Below, one piece after another: positions 18,518 to 33,612 of a stretch of DNA of 64,000 nucleotides. The notes under the pieces were generated by a model. That model made no database searches and was not told the DNA's origin. It saw only the letters and a list, made by a program, of their open reading frames with translations. How positions within the stretch are numbered: the stretch's first letter is position 1; the number at the start of each line of letters is the position of its first letter. A program made the position numbers and the translations under genes. This DNA is from Alphaproteobacteria bacterium (GTDB lineage: Bacteria; Pseudomonadota; Alphaproteobacteria; Sphingomonadales; Sphingomonadaceae): NCBI GenBank assembly GCA_018970445.1, contig JAGWWF010000016.1:1-64000 (forward strand), in the 5' to 3' direction.

Positions 18518-19054
18518 ATGTCACGCTGGTACATCATTCACGCCTATTCCGGTTTCGAGAACAAGGTGAAGGAGGCGATCCTCGCCGAAGCCCGCCGCAT
18601 GGGGCTGGAAGCCTTCATCGATGCCATCGAGGTGCCGGCCGAAACCGTGACCGAGGTGGTGAAGGGCAAGAAGCGCGCCGTGGAGCGCAAGTCGATGCCC
18701 GGCTATGTGCTGGCCAAGCTGGCGATGACCGACGATGTGTTCCACCTCGTCAAGAACACCCCCAAGGTGACGGGCTTCCTGGGCCAGCAGAACAAGCCGC
18801 AGCCGATCACCGAGGCGGAAGCTGCCCGCATGCTGCACACCAAGGCGGAGGAAACCCCGGCCGCCAAGATCAAGAAGAAGGCCAATTTCGAGATCGGCGA
18901 CAGCGTGCGCGTGCTCGATGGCCCGTTTGCCAGTTTCAACGGCCTGGTCGAGGAAATCGATTACGACCATGGCCGCGTCAAGGTTTCGGTGTCGATCTTC
19001 GGCCGGGCAACCCCGGTCGAACTCGGCTTCGAACAGGTGGAAAAGCAGAAGTAA
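18518..19054 (+). CDS. nusG: Transcription elongation/antitermination factor NusG
   Basis: A 178-residue factor that binds the RNA polymerase clamp and links it to Rho or ribosomal S10. The NGN domain (RWYIIHAYSGFENKVKEAI to about residue 115, with KSMPGYVLAKLAMTD) is followed by a linker. The C-terminal KOW domain (IGDSVRVLDGPFASFNGLVEEID...ILGRATPVELGF-like) completes the protein. The length and domain order are standard. A GAGG-like ribosome site overlaps the secE stop region, suggesting coupled expression. Confidence 0.97.
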   Translation: MSRWYIIHAYSGFENKVKEAILAEARRMGLEAFIDAIEVPAETVTEVVKGKKRAVERKSMPGYVLAKLAMTDDVFHLVKNTPKVTGFLGQQNKPQPITEAEAARMLHTKAEETPAAKIKKKANFEIGDSVRVLDGPFASFNGLVEEIDYDHGRVKVSVSIFGRATPVELGFEQVEKQK

Positions 19055-19127
19055 CGCTGCCCATCCACCACAGGCGTGGGAGGCCGGTTGCCCCGGCCGC
19101 TAGCACCACACAACAAGGAGTGGCCCG

Positions 19128-19562
19128 ATGGCCAAGAAGATTACCGGATATATCAAGCTGCAGGTGAAGGCCGGCATGGCCAACCCCAGCCCGCCGATCG
19201 GCCCCGCGCTGGGCCAGCGCGGCGTCAACATCATGGAATTTTGCAAGCAGTTCAATGCCAAGACCGAAGGCATGGAAAAGGGCACGCCGATCCCCACCGT
19301 GATCACCGTCTATGCCGACCGTTCGTTCAGCTTCATCACCAAGCTGCCGCCGGCCTCCTATCTGCTCAAGCAGGCCGCAGGCCTGAAATCGGGCGGCACC
19401 ACGCCGGGCAAGGGCGCGGCCGTGGCCAAGATCAAGCAGTCGCAGATCCGCGAGATCGCGGAAAAGAAGATGCCTGATCTGAATGCCAACAGCATCGACA
19501 TGGCGATGAAGACGATCGAAGGTTCGGCCCGCGCGATGGGCCTGGAAGTGGTGGAGGGCTGA
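19128..19562 (+). CDS. rplK: 50S ribosomal protein L11
   Basis: A 144-residue L11 with the usual two domains. The N-terminal domain ([26 protein letters not shown]) binds release factors and RelA. The C-terminal RNA-binding domain carries MPDLNA and the closing [10 protein letters not shown]. It starts 73 bases after nusG with AAGGAG upstream of the ATG, and is followed four bases later by rplA. It is the first of four ribosomal stalk-region genes here. Confidence 0.98.
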   Translation: MAKKITGYIKLQVKAGMANPSPPIGPALGQRGVNIMEFCKQFNAKTEGMEKGTPIPTVITVYADRSFSFITKLPPASYLLKQAAGLKSGGTTPGKGAAVAKIKQSQIREIAEKKMPDLNANSIDMAMKTIEGSARAMGLEVVEG

Positions 19563-19566
19563 TCCA

Positions 19567-20265
19567 ATGGCAATGACCAAGAAGGCCAAGGCGCTCAGCG
19601 CGGCCGTCAACCGTGACCATCTCTATCCGGTCGATGATGCCATCGCCCTGGTGAAGAGCCTGGCCACCGCCAAGTTCGATGAAACCATCGAAGTGTCGTT
19701 CAACCTGGGTGTCGATCCGCGGCACGCCGATCAGATGGTGCGCGGCGTCGTGCTGCTGCCCAAGGGCACCGGCAAGACCGTGCGCGTGGGCGTGTTCGCC
19801 CGCGGCGCCAAGGCCGATGAGGCCCGCGCTGCCGGCGCCGACGTGGTGGGCGCCGAAGACCTGCTGGAAATCGTGCAGGGCGGCACCATCGATTTCGATC
19901 GCTGCATCGCCACGCCCGACATGATGGGTCTGGTCGGCCGGCTGGGCAAGGTTCTGGGCCCCAAGGGCCTGATGCCCAACCCCAAGCTGGGCACCGTCAC
20001 CATGAACGTGACCGAAGCCGTGAAGGCGGCCAAGGGCGGCCAGATCGAATATCGCGTCGAAAAGGCCGGCATCATCCATGGCATCCTGGGCAAGGCCAGC
20101 TTTGGCCAGGATGATCTGCGCGCCAATTTCAACGCGCTGCTCGATGCCGTGGTCAAGGCCAAGCCGTCGGGTGCCAAGGGCAAATATCTGCTCAAGGTCG
20201 CCGTCAGCTCCTCGATGGGCCCCGGCGTGAAGGTCGATCCGGCCTCCACCGGCGTCACCAACTGA
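19567..20265 (+). CDS. rplA: 50S ribosomal protein L1
   Basis: A 232-residue L1 protein of the mobile L1 stalk, which also represses its own operon by binding the mRNA leader in many bacteria. The typical signatures are present: [63 protein letters not shown] and [21 protein letters not shown] strong terminator begins about 20 bases after the stop, so rplKA transcripts may end before rplJL. Confidence 0.98.
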   Translation: MAMTKKAKALSAAVNRDHLYPVDDAIALVKSLATAKFDETIEVSFNLGVDPRHADQMVRGVVLLPKGTGKTVRVGVFARGAKADEARAAGADVVGAEDLLEIVQGGTIDFDRCIATPDMMGLVGRLGKVLGPKGLMPNPKLGTVTMNVTEAVKAAKGGQIEYRVEKAGIIHGILGKASFGQDDLRANFNALLDAVVKAKPSGAKGKYLLKVAVSSSMGPGVKVDPASTGVTN

Positions 20266-20286
20266 TCGGTTGATCCAGCCAACGGA

Positions 20287-20323
20287 AAAGGGCCGGGGCG
20301 AGGCATCGCTTCCGGCCCTTTTT
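20287..20323 (+). terminator. Rho-independent terminator after rplA
   Basis: A ten-base-pair GC-rich stem (AAAGGGCCGG pairing with CCGGCCCTTT, 20287-20296 and 20312-20321) encloses a 15-base loop and is followed by a short T run. It would end or attenuate the secE-nusG-rplKA transcript. Some read-through into rplJ remains possible. Confidence 0.8.
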
Positions 20324-20345
20324 CATGGCGCGCGCAGCGCGGCGC

Positions 20346-20374
20346 TTGACTCGGCGCACCCCAGCCCCTATCGC
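20346..20374 (+). promoter_or_regulatory. Candidate sigma-70 promoter for rplJL
   Basis: TTGACT (20346-20351), an exact 17-base spacer and TATCGC (20369-20374) lie directly after the rplA terminator and about 300 bases before rplJ. The position fits a dedicated promoter for a leader-containing rplJL transcript starting near 20381. The -10 box matches the consensus only in part. Confidence 0.5.
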
Positions 20375-20404
20375 GCCGCATCCGCACGGTCGAAGGATCG
20401 TGCG

Positions 20405-20460
20405 ACCGTCCGAGATTGCAGGTGGGTTCTGCCCTTAAGCCAGTTGGGCCTGCATGAGAC
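20405..20460 (+). promoter_or_regulatory. Probable L10 (rplJ) mRNA leader with autoregulatory hairpin
   Basis: Upstream of rplJ a hairpin is formed by TGCAGG (20417-20422) and CCTGCA (20449-20454), followed by TGAGAC. This resembles the kink-turn hairpin to which the L10(L12)4 complex binds to repress its own translation in bacterial rplJL leaders. The remaining 200 bases to rplJ contain further GC-rich inverted repeats but no open gene. The assignment is by resemblance and position. Confidence 0.55.
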
Positions 20461-20672
20461 GAGGTTGGTTTTCCCCGGTCGGGCCTGTGCCTGATCGGTC
20501 TGCGCTGGCAAGGCCGGCGTGGTGACGATCCTCTTCGGACGGGCCTGGTGCCCGCTCCTCCCCAGCGATGGTGATTGGCAGGCGCAAGGCTCATGAGCCG
20601 GCGCGGCAGCGATGCTGCGTCATCACCGGCCCGCCGAACCTGGTTTGGCGGGCATGAAACCAAGGAGTGAGC

Positions 20673-21188
20673 ATGGATCGCGCCCAAAAAGCCGAAGCCG
20701 TCTCCAGCCTGGCCAAGACGCTCACCGAAACCTCGGTGGTCGTGGTCACGCGCAACCATGGTCTGACGGTCGCGCAATCGAGCGACCTGCGGAACCGGAT
20801 GCGCGCTGCCGGTGCCAGCTACAAGGTGACGAAGAACAGCCTTGCCCGCATCGCGCTGGAAGGCACGCCCTATCAGCCGATCGGCGATCTGTTGACCGGC
20901 CCGGTGGGCCTGGCGACGTCTGCCGATCCGGTGGCCGCCGCCAAGATTGCGGTGGAATTCGCCAAGACGACCGACAAGTTCGAAATCGTTGGCGGCGCCA
21001 TGGGCGGCACTGTCCTCGATGTGAACGGCGTGAAGGCCCTGGCCGAACTGCCGTCGCTGGACGAACTGCGTGCCAAGCTGATCGGCCTGGTCAATGCGCC
21101 GGCCACCAAGCTGGCCCAGCTGGCCAACGCGCCGGCCGCCAAGCTGGCCCGCGTCGTTACCGCCTATGCCGAGAAGGAAGCCGCGTAA
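20673..21188 (+). CDS. rplJ: 50S ribosomal protein L10
   Basis: A 171-residue L10 forming the base of the ribosomal stalk. The N-terminal rRNA/L11-binding domain starts [17 protein letters not shown] and contains the conserved hydrophobic strand [13 protein letters not shown] and [14 protein letters not shown]. The C-terminal helix that carries the L7/L12 dimers is Ala-rich ([22 protein letters not shown]). The ATG at 20673 follows AAGGAG by six bases. A GTG two codons upstream is in frame but overlaps that ribosome site. Confidence 0.97.
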   Translation: MDRAQKAEAVSSLAKTLTETSVVVVTRNHGLTVAQSSDLRNRMRAAGASYKVTKNSLARIALEGTPYQPIGDLLTGPVGLATSADPVAAAKIAVEFAKTTDKFEIVGGAMGGTVLDVNGVKALAELPSLDELRAKLIGLVNAPATKLAQLANAPAAKLARVVTAYAEKEAA

Positions 21189-21236
21189 GGCTTTCGCTTT
21201 CATCTGCAAACCAACTGAACACACTGGAGAATCACC

Positions 21237-21611
21237 ATGGCTGACCTGAACTCGATCGTTGACCAGCTTTCCGCCCTGACCGTGCTGGAAGCCGCCGAAC
21301 TGGCCAAGATGCTGGAAGAAAAGTGGGGCGTTTCCGCCGCCGCCGCCGTGGCCGTGGCCGCCGGCCCGGCCGCTGCTGCTGCCCCGGCCGCCGAAGAAAA
21401 GACCGAATTCGACGTGATCCTGACCGGCGACGGCGGCAAGAAGATCAACGTCATCAAGGAAGTCCGCGCCATCACCGGCCTGGGCCTGACCGAAGCCAAG
21501 GCGCTGGTCGAAGGCGCGCCGAAGGCCGTGAAGGAAGGCATCAGCAAGGCCGACGCCGAAAAGTTCAAGAAGCAGCTGGAAGAAGCCGGCGCGACTGTCG
21601 AACTGAAGTAA
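21237..21611 (+). CDS. rplL: 50S ribosomal protein L7/L12
   Basis: A 124-residue acidic stalk protein that recruits translation factors. The N-terminal dimerisation helix ([29 protein letters not shown]) and an Ala/Pro hinge ([10 protein letters not shown]) are followed by the C-terminal domain with [28 protein letters not shown]. Normal in length and sequence. A terminator stands 145 bases downstream, followed by a toxin-antitoxin cassette instead of rpoB. Confidence 0.98.
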   Translation: MADLNSIVDQLSALTVLEAAELAKMLEEKWGVSAAAAVAVAAGPAAAAAPAAEEKTEFDVILTGDGGKKINVIKEVRAITGLGLTEAKALVEGAPKAVKEGISKADAEKFKKQLEEAGATVELK

Positions 21612-21755
21612 TGCGCAGCCGGGCGTGCAAATAGCGCAGCGCGCTATTTGCCGACTCCGGCAAGCTCGGCCGGCGGGGCGGTTGGCACAAAGCCAACCGA
21701 ACCCGTTCGACGTCAGGCTGCGGCTTTGCCGCGGCCCGGTGTGGTCGAAGAAACG

Positions 21756-21789
21756 AAAGGGGCGACTCCACGCGGGGTCGCCCCTTTTT
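21756..21789 (+). terminator. Rho-independent terminator after rplL
   Basis: An eleven-base-pair stem (AAAGGGGCGAC at 21756-21766 with GTCGCCCCTTT at 21777-21787), a ten-base loop and a run of five T residues. It would stop rplJL transcription and isolates the following toxin-antitoxin cassette. The RNA polymerase genes downstream would then need read-through or their own promoter. Confidence 0.85.
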
Positions 21790-21790
21790 C

Positions 21791-21819
21791 TTGACCGGTT
21801 GGCGGACAATCTGTACAGA
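21791..21819 (+). promoter_or_regulatory. Promoter and operator palindrome of the yefM-yoeB cassette
   Basis: TTGACC (21791-21796), a 17-base spacer and TACAGA (21814-21819) form a plausible sigma-70 promoter. The -10 box lies within the perfect palindrome TCTGTACAGA (21810-21819). In E. coli and relatives the YefM-YoeB complex represses its operon by binding palindromes with a TGTACA core that overlap the promoter. A weaker CGCACA half-site is centred 12 bases further on (21824-21829). Confidence 0.7.
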
Positions 21820-21840
21820 AATCCGCACAGGAGCCGCCCG

Positions 21841-22092
21841 ATGATCCACGTCAGCTACACCGACCTGCGCAAAAACCTGGCCACCTACATGGACCGCGCC
21901 AACGATGATCGTGCACCCATTTTGATCACCCGCCAGGGCAAGGAACCGGTGGTGATGATGGCGGCCAGCGAATTCGCGGGCTGGGTGGAAACAGCGCATC
22001 TGCTCAACAATCCGCGCAATGCCGAACGTCTGTTGGCCTCTATCGCCGATGCTGACGCCGGCAAATTCGTCGAACATGACCTGCAATTGTGA
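21841..22092 (+). CDS. yefM: Antitoxin YefM (Phd/YefM family)
   Basis: An 83-residue antitoxin. The N-terminal DNA-binding and dimerisation part (MIHVSYTDLRKNLATYMDRA, then APILITRQGKEPVVMMAASEF) closely follows E. coli YefM, including the ILITRQ strand. The C-terminal toxin-neutralising tail contains ETAHLLNNPRNAERLLASI. It binds YoeB and represses the operon. The ATG at 21841 follows AGGAG by seven bases. The stop overlaps the toxin start as GTGA, giving coupled translation. The cassette lies between rplL and rpoB, an unusual site. Confidence 0.93.
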   Translation: MIHVSYTDLRKNLATYMDRANDDRAPILITRQGKEPVVMMAASEFAGWVETAHLLNNPRNAERLLASIADADAGKFVEHDLQL

Positions 22093-22355
22093 ATTTGCAA
22101 TTCACCGCTGCCGCCTGGGACGATTATCGCCACTGGCAGGCGCACGACAAAGACATGATCGCCCGTATCAATGCCTTGCTGTCCGATACAATGCGCGACC
22201 CGTTTCGCGGCATTGGCAAACCGGAACCACTGCGCGGTGAACTCAGCGGCTGGTGGTCACGCCGCATCACATCAGAACATCGGCTGGTCTATCGCTGCGT
22301 GGGCACCGGCAAAGATCAGCGCATCGAAGTGGCGCAGTGCCGCGACCATTACTGA
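22089..22355 (+). CDS. yoeB: Toxin YoeB, ribosome-dependent mRNA endonuclease
   Basis: An 88-residue RelE-fold toxin that cleaves mRNA in the ribosomal A site. The known active residues of E. coli YoeB are all present: Glu46 (in GKPEPLRGE), Glu63 and Arg65 (in [10 protein letters not shown]), and the C-terminal His87-Tyr88 (in CRDHY). The gene therefore appears intact and potentially active. It uses a GTG start that overlaps the yefM stop by four bases, and no terminator follows it. A 266-base gap with a long hairpin separates it from rpoB. Confidence 0.93.
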   Translation: MNLQFTAAAWDDYRHWQAHDKDMIARINALLSDTMRDPFRGIGKPEPLRGELSGWWSRRITSEHRLVYRCVGTGKDQRIEVAQCRDHY

Positions 22356-22443
22356 CGCACCCCGCCACACCCCCTTGCCCCGATCCAGCAACCGGCCTAC
22401 ACGGCGGCACAATCACTGGCCGGGCCCCCCGATTCCCGGTCAG

Positions 22444-22507
22444 CCCGCCACCTTTCGGGACACGGCCTGCAGCGCGATCAGGCCGCGACGGATGGAAGGG
22501 TGGCGGG
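22444..22507 (+). other. Long stem-loop in the rpoB upstream region
   Basis: An outer stem (CCCGCCACCTT at 22444-22454 with AAGGGTGGCGGG ending at 22507, one bulge) and an inner stem (GGCCTG at 22464-22469 with CAGGCC at 22479-22484) form a large hairpin between yoeB and rpoB. No T run follows, so it is not a normal terminator. It could stabilise or regulate the rpoB leader; this is inference. Confidence 0.5.
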
Positions 22508-22621
22508 AGTTGCATCGCCAGTGACCGTGCGACATTGCCGCAGCCTGCGGGAATGACGTGCGGTTTTTGCTGTTTTCCGCAAGGCCGTCACCGGCCCTGC
22601 AAGAGAGGCGACACGAAGACC

Positions 22622-26764
<4,143 letters not shown>

Positions 26765-26778
26765 CGGGGCAGGCCTGA

Positions 26779-30963
<4,185 letters not shown>

Positions 30964-30990
30964 CGCCGGCGGCCCGTTCGGGCATGAAAC

Positions 30991-31022
30991 ACCCCGCCGG
31001 CAGCGCTGCCGGCGGGGTTTTT
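30991..31022 (+). terminator. Rho-independent terminator after rpoC
   Basis: A perfect GC-rich inverted repeat (ACCCCGCCGGCAGC with GCTGCCGGCGGGGT, 30991-31018) is directly followed by a run of T residues. It marks the end of the rpoBC transcript. Confidence 0.9.
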
Positions 31023-31071
31023 CTTGGAGCCGTCCACCAATTCGGCCACCAATTGCCGCGCCTTGGCCACA

Positions 31072-32319
31072 ATGCACAGGCACACCGCCACCATCGGACG
31101 GGATTCGTCCACCGTGCAGGACAAGAGTGTGGCCACTGCCTTCAAATTGCCGGAAGCGCTTGCACCCGAAGCGGCCCGCCCGCTGCGGGTGGTGCTGTTT
31201 TCCGGAAACTATAATTATGTCCGCGACGGGGCCAACCAGGCGCTGAACCGGCTGGTCGCCTTTCTGGAACGCGAAGGCTGCACGGTGCGGGTCTATTCCC
31301 CCACCAGCGACACGCCGGCCTTTGAACCGGCCGGCACCCTGGTTTCGGTGCCCAGCCTGGCCGTGCCGGGGCGCGGCGAATATCGCGTTGCCTTGGGCCT
31401 GCCCGAACGGCTGAAACAGGATATCCGCGAATTTGCGCCGGATATCATCCACTTGTCTGCCCCCGATCCTGCCGCCCATGCCGCCAAGAAACTGGCGCGC
31501 AGCCTTGGCGTGCCGGTGGTGGCCTCCATCCACACCCGCTTTGAAACCTATCTTGAATATTATGGGCTGGGCTTTGTGCGCCCCGCCATCGAGGCGTTGC
31601 TGCGCCGATTCTATGCCGGTCTCGACGAAATTTTCGTGACCACCCAAGGCTTTGGCGCGATGATGCAGGACGCGCGGATCATCGCGGCAACGCCCGCGGT
31701 GTGGAGCCGCGGTGTGGACAAGACCCGGTTCAACCCCGCCCGCCGCAGCCCGGAATGGCGCTGGAGCCTGGGGATCGGCGATGCCGAACCCGTGATCGGT
31801 TTCGTTGGCCGGCTGGTGCTGGAAAAGGGCCTCGATACGGTGGCGGCGGCCGTCAACCAGTTGAAACAGCGCGGAATTGCCCACCGGTTGCTGGTGGTGG
31901 GCGAAGGCCCGGCGCGCGAACGCTTTGCCGCCCAGCTGCCCGATGCCATCTTCACCGGCTTTCTGGACGGCACCAATCTGGCCCGCGCCTATGCCAGCGC
32001 CGATCTGCTGCTCAACCCGTCCACCACCGAAACCTTCGGCAACATCAATCTGGAAGCCATGGCCAGCGGCATTCCGGTGGTCGCCGCGCGGGCCAGCGGC
32101 AATGAATGCCTGGTCGGCGATGGGCTCACCGGCGCGCTGATCGCGCCGGGCGACATGACCGCCTATGCCGATGCGCTGGCGCGCTATTGCAGCGATCCGC
32201 AGCTGCGCGCCGCCCATGGCGCGGCCGGGCTGGCCGCCGCCCAGGCCTTTGACTGGGATGTGATCAACGGCGCCGTGCTGTCCCGCTATCGCGAATTGAT
32301 CGCAGCTAACTCCAAGTAA
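31072..32319 (+). CDS. Glycosyltransferase family 4 (group 1)
   Basis: About 415 residues with two Rossmann-like domains (GT-B fold). The N-terminal domain has RVVLFSGNYNYVRDGANQAL and HTRFETYLEYYG. The C-terminal donor-binding domain has GFVGRLVLEKGLDTV, LLVVGEGP and the nucleotide-sugar signature NPSTTETFGNINLEAMASGIPVVAA with the paired Glu residues. It resembles mannosyltransferases of the PimB/MgtA/SQD2 group; donor and acceptor are unknown. The start is uncertain: ATG at 31072 lacks a ribosome site, and a GTG at 31114 may be the true one. It is isolated from other cell-envelope genes. Confidence 0.85.
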   Translation: MHRHTATIGRDSSTVQDKSVATAFKLPEALAPEAARPLRVVLFSGNYNYVRDGANQALNRLVAFLEREGCTVRVYSPTSDTPAFEPAGTLVSVPSLAVPGRGEYRVALGLPERLKQDIREFAPDIIHLSAPDPAAHAAKKLARSLGVPVVASIHTRFETYLEYYGLGFVRPAIEALLRRFYAGLDEIFVTTQGFGAMMQDARIIAATPAVWSRGVDKTRFNPARRSPEWRWSLGIGDAEPVIGFVGRLVLEKGLDTVAAAVNQLKQRGIAHRLLVVGEGPARERFAAQLPDAIFTGFLDGTNLARAYASADLLLNPSTTETFGNINLEAMASGIPVVAARASGNECLVGDGLTGALIAPGDMTAYADALARYCSDPQLRAAHGAAGLAAAQAFDWDVINGAVLSRYRELIAANSK

Positions 32320-32364
32320 AAGAACGAGTTTCACTGCAACTTGCCCTCGTGTAGGCCAAGCGGC

Positions 32365-33612
32365 ATGATTCGCTGTCTTGCCCTGATTGCGCTGCTTGTC
32401 GTCACCCCGGCGCGCGGCCAGACGGCGGCCGTGTCGATCGAGGCGCTGGCAGCGGACGTGGTGGCCGGCAATCCGGAACGCCAGTTTCTGGTGCGCCAGA
32501 TCAGCCTCGCGCAGGCCGGGGCAGCGGCGGCCGGCCGGCTTGCCGATCCGGAAATAAGCGTGGAATTTGGCGAACGCCGCACCGACAATGTGCAGACCGG
32601 CCAACGGCTTGGCGATGGCCCGGCCTTTGCCGCCGCGATTTTGCAACCCATCGAATTCAACGGCCGGCTGCCGCTGCGGAAGGCCATCGCGCAGGGCAAT
32701 GTCACGCTGGCCCGGCTGGGCCTGGCCCAGTTCGAAGCCGCGCTGGCCGGCCGCGCCCGCAGCCTGGGCACCCGCCTGTTCGCTGCCGATGCCCGGGCCG
32801 AGGCGGCGCGCGCCGTGGCCGCCCGGCTGCGCAGCCTGGCCGGCGTGCTGGTGGCGCGCGATCCGGCCGGCCAGACGCCGCGCATCGAAGCCGCCGTGCT
32901 GGAGGCCGCTGCCATCACCGCCGAACGCACCGCCGCCGAAGCCGAAGCGGCCTATAATGCGGCGCTCTATGAACTCAACGGCTTGCGTGGCCAGCCCTTT
33001 CCGGCGCGGCTGCGCATCCAGCGCCCGCCGCTCGGCCCGCCGCCGCTGCCCGACATCAGCCAGCTGGCCGAACAGGCCGAACGCGGCAATTTCGAGCTGC
33101 TGGCGCTGAAGGCCCAGCTGGAACAGCAGGGGCTGGGGGTGCGGCTGGCGCAAAAGGGCCGGGTGGGCGCGATCAGCATCGGGCCGTTCATCAACCGTGA
33201 TCGCGGCGATGTGCAGGACCAGGTGGTCGGCCTGCGCGCCAGCACCACATTGCCGGTGTGGAACCGCCAGGCCGGCGATGTTGCCGTGGCCGAAGGCCGC
33301 GAGGCGCAGGGGCAGGCGGCGCTGATTGCCGCCCGTCGCCGTATCCTGGCGCAGCTTCACGCCGATGCCGCGCTCTATCGCGCCCGTGCCGAGGCGCTGG
33401 CGCGCTGGCCGGCCGATGCCCCGCAGCGCTTTGCCGCCGCCGCGCAGGAAGCCGATCGCGCCTATCGGCTGGGCGCGGTGCCGCTGGCCACCTATGTTGC
33501 CATGCAGACCGGCTGGCTTGATGCCCTGACCGCCGTGGTCGAGACCAGCGCCGGCCTGTGGGACGCGCGCGAGGCCATCCGCATCGCCATCGGGGGCGGC
33601 AGCGAACCGTGA
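32365..33612 (+). CDS. TolC/CzcC-like outer-membrane efflux protein
   Basis: A 415-residue exported protein: a signal peptide MIRCLALIALLVVTPARGQ, then long amphipathic helices with Ala/Glu/Arg-rich heptads typical of the trimeric TolC channel. The conserved GRLADPEISVEFGERR and PLATYVAMQTGWLDAL occur at the expected places. This family forms the outer-membrane exit duct of RND pumps. The stop overlaps the GTG start of the RND gene (GTGA), showing that the two proteins work together. No lipobox is visible. Confidence 0.88.
   Translation: MIRCLALIALLVVTPARGQTAAVSIEALAADVVAGNPERQFLVRQISLAQAGAAAAGRLADPEISVEFGERRTDNVQTGQRLGDGPAFAAAILQPIEFNGRLPLRKAIAQGNVTLARLGLAQFEAALAGRARSLGTRLFAADARAEAARAVAARLRSLAGVLVARDPAGQTPRIEAAVLEAAAITAERTAAEAEAAYNAALYELNGLRGQPFPARLRIQRPPLGPPPLPDISQLAEQAERGNFELLALKAQLEQQGLGVRLAQKGRVGAISIGPFINRDRGDVQDQVVGLRASTTLPVWNRQAGDVAVAEGREAQGQAALIAARRRILAQLHADAALYRARAEALARWPADAPQRFAAAAQEADRAYRLGAVPLATYVAMQTGWLDALTAVVETSAGLWDAREAIRIAIGGGSEP

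Noticed and set aside
22356-22480. Longer N-terminal extension of rpoB reaching into yoeB
   Set aside because: The frame is open but the conserved RpoB N-terminus begins at the ATG at 22622 and the extension has no conserved sequence.
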